Shown: in pieces, positions 56,125-64,000 of the stretch | Position numbering within the stretch: the first letter of the stretch is position 1 | Layout of the letters: each line of letters begins with the position of its first letter | DNA from: Pseudoxanthomonas sp. | GTDB lineage: Bacteria; Pseudomonadota; Gammaproteobacteria; Xanthomonadales; Xanthomonadaceae | NCBI RefSeq assembly: GCF_002863005.1 | Contig: NZ_PKDG01000043.1 | Location: 1-64,000, forward strand | Length of the DNA stretch: 64,000 nt | Direction of reading: 5' to 3' | The notes under the pieces: model-generated | Told to the model about the DNA's origin: nothing | What the model saw: only the letters and a program-made list of their open reading frames with translations | Database searches by the model: none | Translations under genes and position numbers: made by a program

Positions 56125-57270
56125 ATGGATACGATTCCCCTCGATTACGGCACCCTGCGCCTGATCTGGTGGCTGCTGCTGGGCATCCTGCTGATCGGCT
56201 TCGCGGTGATGGACGGCTTCGACCTGGGCATCGCGACGCTGCTGCCCGCCGTCGCGCGGACCGATGAGGAACGCCGCATCGTGCTGAACGTCGTCGGCCC
56301 GGTATGGGAAGGCAACCAGGTCTGGCTGATCCTCGGCGGCGGTGCGATCTTCGCCGCATTCCCGCCGCTGTATGCCGTGAGTTTCTCCGGGTTCTACATC
56401 GCGATGTTCCTGATCCTGTTCGCGCTGATCCTGCGGCCGGTCGGGTTCAAGTTCCGCAGCAAGGTGCCCGATCCGCGCTGGCGCGCCGCGTGGGACTGGG
56501 CGCTGTTCACCAGCGGGCTGGTGCCGGCGCTGGTGTTCGGCGTGGCGATGGGCAACGTGCTGCTGGGGGTGCCGTTCCATTTCGACGACACGCTGCGCAT
56601 CTTCTACGAAGGCGGACTGTTCGGCCTGCTGACGCCGTTCGCGCTGCTGTGCGGCCTGGTCAGCGTGGCGATGCTGGTGATGCACGGCGCCGGCATGCTG
56701 GCGATGAAGACCTCCGGCGCCATCGCCGAGCGTGCGCGGCGCTACGGCAGCCTCGCGGCGCTGGCGACGGCGGCGCTGTTCGTGATCGGCGGCCTCTGGG
56801 TTGCGCGCATCGATGGGTACGCGCTGCAGGTCGCGGTGGATATCGCCGGCCCGTCGAACCCGCTCGCCAAGATCGCCTTGGCGCAGCCCGGTGCATGGAT
56901 GGACAACTATGCGCGCTGGCCGGTCGCCTGGCTGTTGCCGCTGCTGGGTGTGGCGGGCGCGCTGTCGAGCGCCGTGTTGCTGCGCACCGGGCGCGCGGGG
57001 CTGGCGTTCCTCGCGTCGTCGATCAGCATCGTCGGCATCATCCTGACCGAAGGCGTGGCGACGTTCCCGTTCCTGCTGCCGTCGTCCACGCAGGCCAGCT
57101 CCAGCCTGACCCTGTGGGATGCGTCGTCCAGCCACATGACGCTGTTCATCATGCTGCTGGCGACGGCGGTCTTCCTTCCCCTCGTCCTGCTCTACACCGC
57201 CTGGGTCTTCCGCGTGCTGCGCGGCAAGGTCGACCAGGACGGCATGGGGCGCAACCCGAACGCGTACTGA
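56125..57270 (+). CDS. cydB: cytochrome bd ubiquinol oxidase subunit II
   Basis: 381 residues. [35 protein letters not shown] is typical of CydB in sections ([22 protein letters not shown]), followed by [37 protein letters not shown] near the C-terminus, and eight to nine helices. A GGGAG ribosome site precedes the ATG. cydX follows after 12 bases. Confidence 0.95.
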   Translation: MDTIPLDYGTLRLIWWLLLGILLIGFAVMDGFDLGIATLLPAVARTDEERRIVLNVVGPVWEGNQVWLILGGGAIFAAFPPLYAVSFSGFYIAMFLILFALILRPVGFKFRSKVPDPRWRAAWDWALFTSGLVPALVFGVAMGNVLLGVPFHFDDTLRIFYEGGLFGLLTPFALLCGLVSVAMLVMHGAGMLAMKTSGAIAERARRYGSLAALATAALFVIGGLWVARIDGYALQVAVDIAGPSNPLAKIALAQPGAWMDNYARWPVAWLLPLLGVAGALSSAVLLRTGRAGLAFLASSISIVGIILTEGVATFPFLLPSSTQASSSLTLWDASSSHMTLFIMLLATAVFLPLVLLYTAWVFRVLRGKVDQDGMGRNPNAY

Positions 57271-57282
57271 GGAGGTTTCCGC

Positions 57283-57405
57283 ATGTGGTACTTCAGCTGG
57301 ATCCTGGGCGCCGGACTGGCGGCGAGCTTCGCCATCCTCAACGGCATGTGGTACGAGATGCGCGAACAGGACCGCGACGACCCCGCGGCTCGTCCGCCCG
57401 TGTAG
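57283..57405 (+). CDS. cydX: cytochrome bd small subunit CydX
   Basis: A 40-residue protein, MWYFSWILGAGLAASFAILN then GMWYEMREQD, with a single helix and the strongly conserved MWYFSWILG start of CydX, required for stable bd oxidase. AGGAGG at 57270-57275 gives an excellent ribosome site seven bases before the ATG. The gene is too short for many gene finders. The Arg/Asp/Pro-rich tail after residue 30 is of no recognised function. Confidence 0.93.
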   Translation: MWYFSWILGAGLAASFAILNGMWYEMREQDRDDPAARPPV

Positions 57406-57450
57406 TGTCCTGCCGCCCAAGCGGGCGCGACGCGCGCGGGAAGGATGCGC

Positions 57451-58476
57451 TCACGCGTCTTCCCGGATCGCCTCCTGTGCGCCCGTCGCTTCGCTTTCCT
57501 GGCGGTCCCAGTACGCCTTCACGTCCAGGATCGTTGGCAGGCAGGCCACGAAAGCGTCCACCATCGCCGGATCGAAATGCGTTCCCCGGCTTTCGATGAT
57601 CTTGGCGACCACCACGTCCACCGGCCAGGCCTCCTTGTAGGGACGACGACTGGCGAGGGCATCGAACACATCGGCGATCGCCACGATGCGCGCCGACTCC
57701 GGGATGCGGTCGCCCGCCAGTCCGTGGGGATAGCCCGTCCCGTCCCAGCGTTCGTGGTGGCCCAGGGCGACCTCTGCCGCCAGTTCGAACAGCGGCGCCT
57801 TGCTGCGGCTGAGGATTTCAAAACCGATCAGCGTGTGGCGCTGCATGACGTCCCATTCGCGCGGATTGAGTTTCCCGGGCTTCTTCAGGATCGCGTCCGG
57901 AATGCCGATCTTGCCGGTGTCGTGCATGGGCGCGGCCTGTTCCAGCAGCCGGGCCCTGTCGGTCTCCCATCCCAGGGCTTCGGCGAGTACGCGCGCGTAG
58001 GCGGCCATGCGCCAGATGTGGGCGCCCGTATCCGAGTCGTTGTAGTGCCCGGCCACGCTCAGCATCTGGATGGCGTCCTCGTAGCTCTTGCTCAATGCGG
58101 AGGTCCGCACCAGCGAGAGATGCGTGTTGACGCGCGCGCGCAGGATGAACGGCGAAACGGGCTTGGTGATGTAGTCCACGCCGCCGCATGCGAAGCCGGT
58201 CCGCTCGTCCACCTCCCGGTCCAGCGCGGTGACGAAGATGATGGGGATGTGCTCGGTCGCCGGGCGCGCCTTCAGCGCCCACGCGACTTCGTAGCCGTCC
58301 ATCCCCGGCATCTCCACGTCCAGCAACACCAGGCTGGGGGCGTGCTTTTCGGCTGCACGCATCGCCTGGTCGCCGTCGCGGGCGAATACCAGCCGGTAGT
58401 CGTTCCCGAGGATCTGGCGGAACAGCGCCAGGTTGTTCGGCTCGTCGTCCACGCAGAGGATCGGTCCGTTCGGCAT
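57451..58476 (-). CDS. HD-GYP response regulator (c-di-GMP phosphodiesterase type)
   Basis: 341 residues: a receiver domain with phospho-acceptor Asp53 (LVLLDVEMPGMDG) and TKPVSPF, then an HD-GYP domain with His185-Asp186 (PMHDTGKIGIPDAILKKPGKL), HTLIGFEIL, HHERWDGTGYPHGL (Gly-Tyr-Pro 248-250) and a final D-rich segment. Enzymes of this type hydrolyse cyclic di-GMP. It begins four bases after the stop of the hybrid kinase gene upstream, so they form a signalling pair. RpfG has the same architecture, but the partner here is not RpfC-like in its N-terminus. Confidence 0.92.
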   Translation of the reverse strand: MPNGPILCVDDEPNNLALFRQILGNDYRLVFARDGDQAMRAAEKHAPSLVLLDVEMPGMDGYEVAWALKARPATEHIPIIFVTALDREVDERTGFACGGVDYITKPVSPFILRARVNTHLSLVRTSALSKSYEDAIQMLSVAGHYNDSDTGAHIWRMAAYARVLAEALGWETDRARLLEQAAPMHDTGKIGIPDAILKKPGKLNPREWDVMQRHTLIGFEILSRSKAPLFELAAEVALGHHERWDGTGYPHGLAGDRIPESARIVAIADVFDALASRRPYKEAWPVDVVVAKIIESRGTHFDPAMVDAFVACLPTILDVKAYWDRQESEATGAQEAIREDA

Positions 58477-58480
58477 GCCT

Positions 58481-61400
58481 TCAGTCCTCGCTCGGGATCG
58501 GGGGTGGATCGGAGGCATCCGCCATCCGTCGCGCCAGCAGCGCCTTCGCTTCCGTCTCCGCGGCGCGGTAGTCGAACTCCTCGACATGCACGGCGAGGCG
58601 GCGGCGGGCGTCTTCCGGAACCGTTTCGGGAACCGCGTCCAGCGCGCGCTCGATGGTGTCGGCGTCGTCGCTGTCCAGGGCCGCCAGCAGCGCTTCGAGC
58701 GCGATGACGGGATCGGTGGCCACGGCGATTGGCGCGGTGGCGGGCGAGGGGTGGCCGGCCTGCACGTAGTGGGCGACGTCATCCAGCGTTTCCCGAAGCA
58801 TGAGCCGCAGATCGGGCAGCAGGTCGCCCACATCGGCGCCCTGGCGCAGCTGCTCCTCGATGTCGCTGCTGAGGGCGACCAGGCTGGGCATCGCCAGCGA
58901 CGCGGCCGCGCCGCGCATCCGGTGTACGTCGGCACACGCCAGCATCGTGTCGTGCCGCGACAGGGTGGCTTCAAGCGTCTCGACGAAGGTGCCGTAGCGG
59001 CGCGCGAACTGGATCAGATAGCGCCGGTAGGGGCCCTCTTCGCGCCAATACACCAGGCCGCGCTGCACGTCGAGCAGTTGCGGATCGATGTTCTCGGGTA
59101 CGGCGACGGGCCCCGCGGAGTCGGCCGGCGCATTTCCGGGTAAGGGCGAGGCGGTTTCGCGCGGTGCCGGCGTGGGTGCGCACTGCGTGATGGCGGCGAT
59201 CAGGTCCGGGACTTCGAAGGGCTTGGCGACGAAGGCATTCATGCCGACGGCCAGCGCCGCGTCCTGCTGCGGTTTGAAAGCGCCTGCGGTGAGCGCGATC
59301 ACCGGCAGGTCCGCCAGCAGGGGCAGCGCACGGATGCGTCGCGTGGCTTCGTACCCGTCCATCACCGGCATCTGCACGTCCATCAGCACCGCATCGAAGC
59401 GGTCGGGAGCGGCGCGCAGGAGATCCAGGGCGTCGCGGCCGTCACAGGCCTGGGTCACGCGTGCGCCTTCGCCTTCCAGGATGCGTTGCGCGACTTCGCG
59501 GTTGATCTCGCTGTCGTCCACCACCAGCAGGCAATAGCCCGCGAGCCGCCGGCCGGAGGGCGGTGCGGCACGATGACCACGCAGGCCGGGATCGCGCTGG
59601 GCCAGCACCTCGTTGATGGCGTTGTAGAGCATGGAGGCCGTCACCGGCTTGGTCAGCACGGCGTCGACCGTGTCGCGGTGCGGCTCATGATCGACCAGCC
59701 GGCGCTCGAACGCCGTCACCATGATGATGATGGGCTGCTGCGTGGTCTGCAGGCGGCCACGGATGTCCGCGGCAGCGCTCAGGCCGTCTCCGCCGGGCAT
59801 CTGCCAGTCCATCAGCACGACGTCGCAGGGCGCCGCGTCGGGCGAGGTGACGCGCGTGATGGCCTGCGTGCCGGATTCCGCCTCCTCGGCCGTCCAGCCG
59901 AATCCGCGGATGACCCTGCTCAGGTGCTCGCGCGCCATGTCGTGATCGTCCACCACCAGCACGTGCCAGGGGCCGCGATACGGCATGGCGTCCCCGGGCG
60001 CATCCGCCAGCGGGAACGCCAGGTCGAAATGGAAGCGACTTCCCTCGCCGGGCGTGCTGTCCACGTGCAGGGTGCCGCCCATCAGTGCGACCAGCCGCTT
60101 GCAGATGCTCAGTCCGAGGCCGGTACCCCCGAAGCGGCGCGTGGTCGACGAATCGACCTGCGAGAAGGGGGAGAAGATCATCGCCTGCTTCTCGGGTGGA
60201 ATCCCGATACCCGTGTCGCTCACCACGAATCGCAGGCGCACGGTCCCCGGATCGCTACCGGGAAGCGCATGCACCCCCAGCGACACCTCGCCGTGGTCGG
60301 TGAACTTGATGGCGTTGCTGACCAGGTTGACCAGCACCTGGCCCAGGCGCAGCGCGTCCCCGCGCAGGTGGCGCGCGCCCTCCGGTACGGGCGATACCAG
60401 CATCTCCACGGTCTGCGCATCGACGGCCGAGCCCATCAGCGTGGCCACGTTGTCCAGCACTTCCGCCAGGTCGAACGGCGCTTCCTCCACGTCGATGCGG
60501 CCGGCCTCGATCTTCGAGAAATCCAGCACGTCGTTGATGATGCTGAGCAGGGAGCGCGCGGCGAGGTTGATCTTCCGGATCATGTCCTGCGCGACGGTCG
60601 GCAGATCCACCCGGTCCAGCAGGTACAGCATGCCCAGGATGGCGTTCATCGGCGTGCGGATTTCATGGCTCATGTTGGCCAGGAAATCGCTCTTGGAACG
60701 GTTGGCCTGTTCGGCGGCACCGATGGCCTCGTGCAGCTCCGCGTCGCGCCGCTTCTGCTCGGTCAGATCCGAGGCCATCACCAGGAAGCCCGATGCCTGG
60801 CCTTGACCGTCGCGCAGGGCGCTGACATTCAGGGCCACCTGCAAGTGCGTGCCGTCGCGGCGCACGTAGGTCCACTCGGCGATGTCGCTGTCTTCGGCGG
60901 TGGAAAGGCCGGCAATCTGGGCGAACGTCGCGCCGACATGGACGCCGTGGCGAGCCGAGAGCGCCAGCGAGCGTGACCACAACTCGGCGTCATCGTGAAG
61001 GATATCGATGCTGGTGTCGCCGCCGGTCACGTCGGCGGCGATGTGTCCGAGCATCCGTTCGGCCGCCGGGTTGAACAGGGTGATGCGGCCCTGCGGATCG
61101 GTGGCGACGATGGCGTAGCCGGCATGTTCCAGGATCGCGCCGAGCCGCGAGGAGTAGGTGCGGATCTGCTCGGTGCGTTCGAGCACCTGCTGCTCGAGCG
61201 TGGCATTGAGGCGCATGATGCCTTCCTCGTGGCGCTTGCGCTCGGTGATGTCGATGATGAACGCGAGTGCGAACCGTCCCTCGGTAGTGTGGATGGGATT
61301 CAGGCCGATCTCGATCGGCACGCGCGTGCCGTCGCGCCGCAGGCCGTGCAGATCGCGGCCCGCTCCCATCGGACGCGCCTGCGGTTCACCGAAGTACTGC

Positions 61401-62983
61401 GCGATGTAACCTGCGTGGTGGCCGCGCACGTCCTCGGGCAGCAGGCGCTCCATCGGCTGGCCCAGCAGCTCCTCGCGGGCATAGCCGAACAGTTCCTCGG
61501 CCTTGGCGTTGGCAAACTGGACGCGACCTGCCTGGTCGACCATCAGGATCGCGCTGGGTGAGGCTTCCACGACGCGCCGGAACTGCTCCTCCGCGCGCAC
61601 GTGGCGTGACATGTCGCGCAGGAAAAGCGAAGCGCCCTGCGCATTGCCGGCGGCATCCCTGAGGACAGACAGGCTTGCCAGCACATCGGTGATCGCACCG
61701 TCCCTGCGGCGCAACCGCAGTGCGGCGCCTTCCAGGGCGGTGGAAAGGCCATCGAACGCGGGCTTCCCGCTCTCGTCGATCAGGACGTCCGACATCGCGC
61801 GACCGAGCGCCTCGGCGGCGGTGTAACCGAGCGTCTGTGCGGCCGCGTCGTTCCACAGCGTGATGCGACCCGCACCGTCGCAGGCGATGATCGCCTCGGT
61901 GGAGCCGGACACCAGCGCGGCCCATTGGGCGTGGTCACGGTCGACCGCCTGGCGCCGCTCGCGCGCCGTGGCGACCAGGTACCACACCGTCACGCTCAAC
62001 AGGCCCAGTCCCGCGATGGCCGCCGCGACGAGCCAGGGCGAGGGCAGGCCGAGTCCCCGCACGAAGGCGGGTTTCGCGGCGAAATGCACGATCCAGTCGC
62101 GCCCATGGATGTGCAGGCCACGCTCCGCGCGCAGGGTCGCGTCGTGCAGCGATGCGAAGTCGCTGCTGGCGTAGAAGGGGCGGCTACCGCCGTCCTCGCC
62201 GGCATCCGAGAGCGCCAGCGCGTACGCGCCCTCCGCCTGCTCGATCCGTTGCAGGACGGCGTCGATGGTCAGGGGCGCGAAGGCCCACCCCTGGGTCGCC
62301 GCCCAGCGCGTCTCGGGCGAGTCCAGGGGAAGTCCGGGGGTGTAGATGGGCAGCAACAACAGGAAGCCATGCCGGGCGCGTCCGACTTCCTGCACCAGCG
62401 TGATCGGACGCGACAGCGTGGCCCGGCCACTGCGCGCGGCGGCGAGCGCCGCGTCGCGACGCGCCGGATCGGAGGCGATGTCCAGGCCGATCGCTTCTTC
62501 GTTGTGCGCGGTCGGCTCCAGGTAGCGGATGACGAAGCGCTCGCCCGCGTTCGGTGCCAGCCCATGCACAGTGAAGTCGGGTACGCCGTCTTCCCGCGCC
62601 ACCTGGATGAACCCCGCCTCGTCCTGCGCGGAGACCCGCTGGATATAGCCGTAACCGCGGATGCCGGGGAATTCCTTCGCATAGTCACGCGATGCGCTGT
62701 AGGCACGGAACCGGCCGAGATCCAGCTGTGGACCCGCCGCGATGATCGCGCCGCGCGCGCCGCGCAGGCCATGTTCGAACGCGGCGAGATGCCCCCGCAG
62801 GGCCGATGCCGCGACATCCGCAACCTGTCCGAACCGCTGGGCCTGGCGACGCTCGTTGGCACGGTGCTGCAGCACGCCCGCCATGATCGCAAGCGCCAGG
62901 ACCGCCAGGCACAGGGCACACGCCACCCAACGGCGGGCATGCGACCGTCGTGGAACAGCTCCCTGTGTTCCTTGCTCCCCCAT
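58481..62983 (-). CDS. multi-domain hybrid sensor histidine kinase
   Basis: 1500 residues. Order: membrane helix (about 20-38), periplasmic CHASE-type domain to about 310 with RGYGYIQRVSAQDEAGF, second helix (PWLVAAAIAGLGLLSV), three PAS domains (about 350-740), histidine kinase core with His773 (SHEIRTPMNAILGMLYLLDR) and ATPase motifs DTGIGIPPEKQ and FGGTGLGLSI, receiver 1 with Asp1059 (LMDWQMPGGDG), receiver 2 with Asp1202 (LMDVQMPVMDGYE), and an Hpt domain with His1354 (DVHRMRGAAASL). GGAGGA lies five bases before the ATG at 62983; an ATG at 63010 lacks one. It likely phosphorelays to the adjacent HD-GYP regulator. The CHASE ligand is unknown. Confidence 0.93.
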   Translation of the reverse strand: MGEQGTQGAVPRRSHARRWVACALCLAVLALAIMAGVLQHRANERRQAQRFGQVADVAASALRGHLAAFEHGLRGARGAIIAAGPQLDLGRFRAYSASRDYAKEFPGIRGYGYIQRVSAQDEAGFIQVAREDGVPDFTVHGLAPNAGERFVIRYLEPTAHNEEAIGLDIASDPARRDAALAAARSGRATLSRPITLVQEVGRARHGFLLLLPIYTPGLPLDSPETRWAATQGWAFAPLTIDAVLQRIEQAEGAYALALSDAGEDGGSRPFYASSDFASLHDATLRAERGLHIHGRDWIVHFAAKPAFVRGLGLPSPWLVAAAIAGLGLLSVTVWYLVATARERRQAVDRDHAQWAALVSGSTEAIIACDGAGRITLWNDAAAQTLGYTAAEALGRAMSDVLIDESGKPAFDGLSTALEGAALRLRRRDGAITDVLASLSVLRDAAGNAQGASLFLRDMSRHVRAEEQFRRVVEASPSAILMVDQAGRVQFANAKAEELFGYAREELLGQPMERLLPEDVRGHHAGYIAQYFGEPQARPMGAGRDLHGLRRDGTRVPIEIGLNPIHTTEGRFALAFIIDITERKRHEEGIMRLNATLEQQVLERTEQIRTYSSRLGAILEHAGYAIVATDPQGRITLFNPAAERMLGHIAADVTGGDTSIDILHDDAELWSRSLALSARHGVHVGATFAQIAGLSTAEDSDIAEWTYVRRDGTHLQVALNVSALRDGQGQASGFLVMASDLTEQKRRDAELHEAIGAAEQANRSKSDFLANMSHEIRTPMNAILGMLYLLDRVDLPTVAQDMIRKINLAARSLLSIINDVLDFSKIEAGRIDVEEAPFDLAEVLDNVATLMGSAVDAQTVEMLVSPVPEGARHLRGDALRLGQVLVNLVSNAIKFTDHGEVSLGVHALPGSDPGTVRLRFVVSDTGIGIPPEKQAMIFSPFSQVDSSTTRRFGGTGLGLSICKRLVALMGGTLHVDSTPGEGSRFHFDLAFPLADAPGDAMPYRGPWHVLVVDDHDMAREHLSRVIRGFGWTAEEAESGTQAITRVTSPDAAPCDVVLMDWQMPGGDGLSAAADIRGRLQTTQQPIIIMVTAFERRLVDHEPHRDTVDAVLTKPVTASMLYNAINEVLAQRDPGLRGHRAAPPSGRRLAGYCLLVVDDSEINREVAQRILEGEGARVTQACDGRDALDLLRAAPDRFDAVLMDVQMPVMDGYEATRRIRALPLLADLPVIALTAGAFKPQQDAALAVGMNAFVAKPFEVPDLIAAITQCAPTPAPRETASPLPGNAPADSAGPVAVPENIDPQLLDVQRGLVYWREEGPYRRYLIQFARRYGTFVETLEATLSRHDTMLACADVHRMRGAAASLAMPSLVALSSDIEEQLRQGADVGDLLPDLRLMLRETLDDVAHYVQAGHPSPATAPIAVATDPVIALEALLAALDSDDADTIERALDAVPETVPEDARRRLAVHVEEFDYRAAETEAKALLARRMADASDPPPIPSED

Positions 62984-63131
62984 GCAGTCCTCCGCATGTC
63001 TCCCGGACATGGGCCCTCCTGCGGGAGGGCCGCGGCAAGCACGACCGCCCCACTCTAGGCTACTGTGAGTCGAGGCTCAAGGCGGCGTGTCCTCCCGGGA
63101 GCGCGCGCATGCAGCGGGGGCGGCGTGCGGC

Positions 63132-64000
63132 TCAGGCGCTCAGCGCTTCCTCCACGCGACGTCGGCTGCGTGTGCCACCGTTGCCTGCGGACGCATCGTC
63201 GGTGGTCTTGAATGTGGCGACGCTGAGGCCCAGGTCGCGCGCCTGTTGCTCCATCGCGCGCGCCGCTGCCGAGGCCTCCTCGACCAGCGCTGCATTCTGC
63301 TGCGTGGTCTCGTCGATCTGGATGATCGAGCCGTTGACCTGGTCGATGCCGGCCGCCTGCTCCTGCGAGGCCGCGGCGATCTCGGCCATGATCCCGCTGA
63401 CGCGCTGGACCGCGGCCACCACGTTGACCATCGAGTCGCCCGCCTCACCGACCAGCGCGGAACCGTCCCGGATGCTGTCCACCGACGCTTCGATCAATTG
63501 CTTGATCTCCTTCGCGGCCATGGCGGAGCGCTGCGCGAGCGTCCGCACTTCGCTGGCGACCACGGCGAAGCCGCGACCCTGTTCGCCCGCCCGGGCCGCC
63601 TCGACCGCGGCGTTGAGCGCCAGGATGTTGGTCTGGAAGGCGATGCCGTCGATGACCGAAATGATTTCCGAGATGCGTCGCGAGGACTGTTCGATCTGCG
63701 CCATCGTTTCGACGGCCCGGCCGACGATCTGGCCCCCGTCGGCCGCGACGCCCGAGGCGGACAGGGCGTGCGCGTTCGCCTGCCTCGCCGAGTCGGCGTT
63801 CTGGCGCACGGTGGACGTCAGCTCCTCCATCGAGGCCGCCGTCTCTTCCAGGTTGGCCGCCTGCATCTCGGTGCGGCGTGCCAGGTCCGAGTTGCCCGCG
63901 GCAATCTCGCTCGCGGCGGTATTGATGGAGTGGGTGGCATCCTGGATGCCGGACACGATGCGCTTGAGCTGGTCCACGGTGGCATTCGCGTCGTCGCGCA
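63132..64000 (-). CDS. methyl-accepting chemotaxis protein, C-terminal part (5' end outside window)
   Basis: About 288 residues of the cytoplasmic signalling domain of an MCP are visible; the frame is open to the edge. It has the conserved hairpin tip [19 protein letters not shown] followed by [20 protein letters not shown]. Flanking methylation helices ([39 protein letters not shown]) support a receptor of ordinary size. The end ([12 protein letters not shown]) lacks a CheR-docking pentapeptide such as NWETF. The HAMP and sensor domains are outside, so the signal is unknown. It precedes the sensor kinase gene on the same strand with 148 bases between. Confidence 0.93.
   Translation of the reverse strand, partial: RDDANATVDQLKRIVSGIQDATHSINTAASEIAAGNSDLARRTEMQAANLEETAASMEELTSTVRQNADSARQANAHALSASGVAADGGQIVGRAVETMAQIEQSSRRISEIISVIDGIAFQTNILALNAAVEAARAGEQGRGFAVVASEVRTLAQRSAMAAKEIKQLIEASVDSIRDGSALVGEAGDSMVNVVAAVQRVSGIMAEIAAASQEQAAGIDQVNGSIIQIDETTQQNAALVEEASAAARAMEQQARDLGLSVATFKTTDDASAGNGGTRSRRRVEEALSA

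Overview
ORGANISM. The window is uniformly GC-rich and reads as the chromosome of a gammaproteobacterium of the Xanthomonadaceae (Pseudoxanthomonas / Stenotrophomonas / Lysobacter-like). The signs are a fabA-fabB pair, a cbb3 oxidase joined to cydABX/cydDC, GTAG-headed palindromes like the SMAG repeats of Stenotrophomonas, TonB-dependent receptors, and dense operons with ATGA/GTGA/TGATG overlaps and many GTG starts. This placement is inference; no 16S or other marker lies in the window. LAYOUT. 1-477 is the right end of an IS91/ISCR-type element, ending in an oriIS-like sequence that directly abuts a clpB gene lacking its first half (to 2031). 2117-13361 is a cobalamin (B12) regulon: a B12 riboswitch, then btuB, btuM and nine late-pathway genes (cobO, cobB, cbiB, cobD, cobQ, cobU, cobT, cobC, cobS). 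metY (13510-14799) follows, behind a leader rich in inverted repeats. 14939-17400 is a scarred accessory islet: the 3' half of a sirtuin gene runs into a PepSY-protein fragment, followed by visibly AT-richer DNA with two small genes, one of the BPSL0761 family. 17427-28592 (minus) is a seven-gene membrane-stress operon: YjfI, a PspA-family protein, YqiJ, a YqiK-type flotillin, a 1774-residue AAA ATPase, a coiled-coil protein and TelA. 28852-41954 is mostly core: glpQ, fabBA, dinB, a second riboswitch-controlled btuB, a TfoX-C protein, msrC, a TMEM175-type channel, bioD, a phasin, queD, rhlE and an FNR-type regulator. 42033-57405 is a respiratory block: ccoN-O-Q-P-orf-G-H-I-S, a TauE/SafE-like gene, cydD and cydC on the minus strand, divergent from cydA-B-X. 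57451-64000 (minus) holds an HD-GYP response regulator, a very large hybrid histidine kinase and the 3' end of a chemotaxis receptor. HOW THE PARTS WORK TOGETHER. Two riboswitches tie B12 uptake (two BtuB receptors, one BtuM inner-membrane transporter) to adenosylation, nucleotide-loop assembly and final cobalamin synthesis; no corrin-ring genes are present. An FNR-like regulator (41190-41954) and two perfect TTGAT-N4-ATCAA boxes, one before fabA and one before ccoN, suggest one oxygen-responsive switch controlling the oxygen-independent unsaturated fatty-acid pathway and the high-affinity oxidase. CydDC lies in the cbb3 operon while cydABX is divergent from it, so both low-oxygen terminal oxidases and their assembly factors share one locus. 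The seven-gene stress operon combines ESCRT-III-like, flotillin, NfeD-like, giant AAA and TelA proteins and is the best candidate here for a poorly described system. I saw no tRNA, rRNA or CRISPR array.
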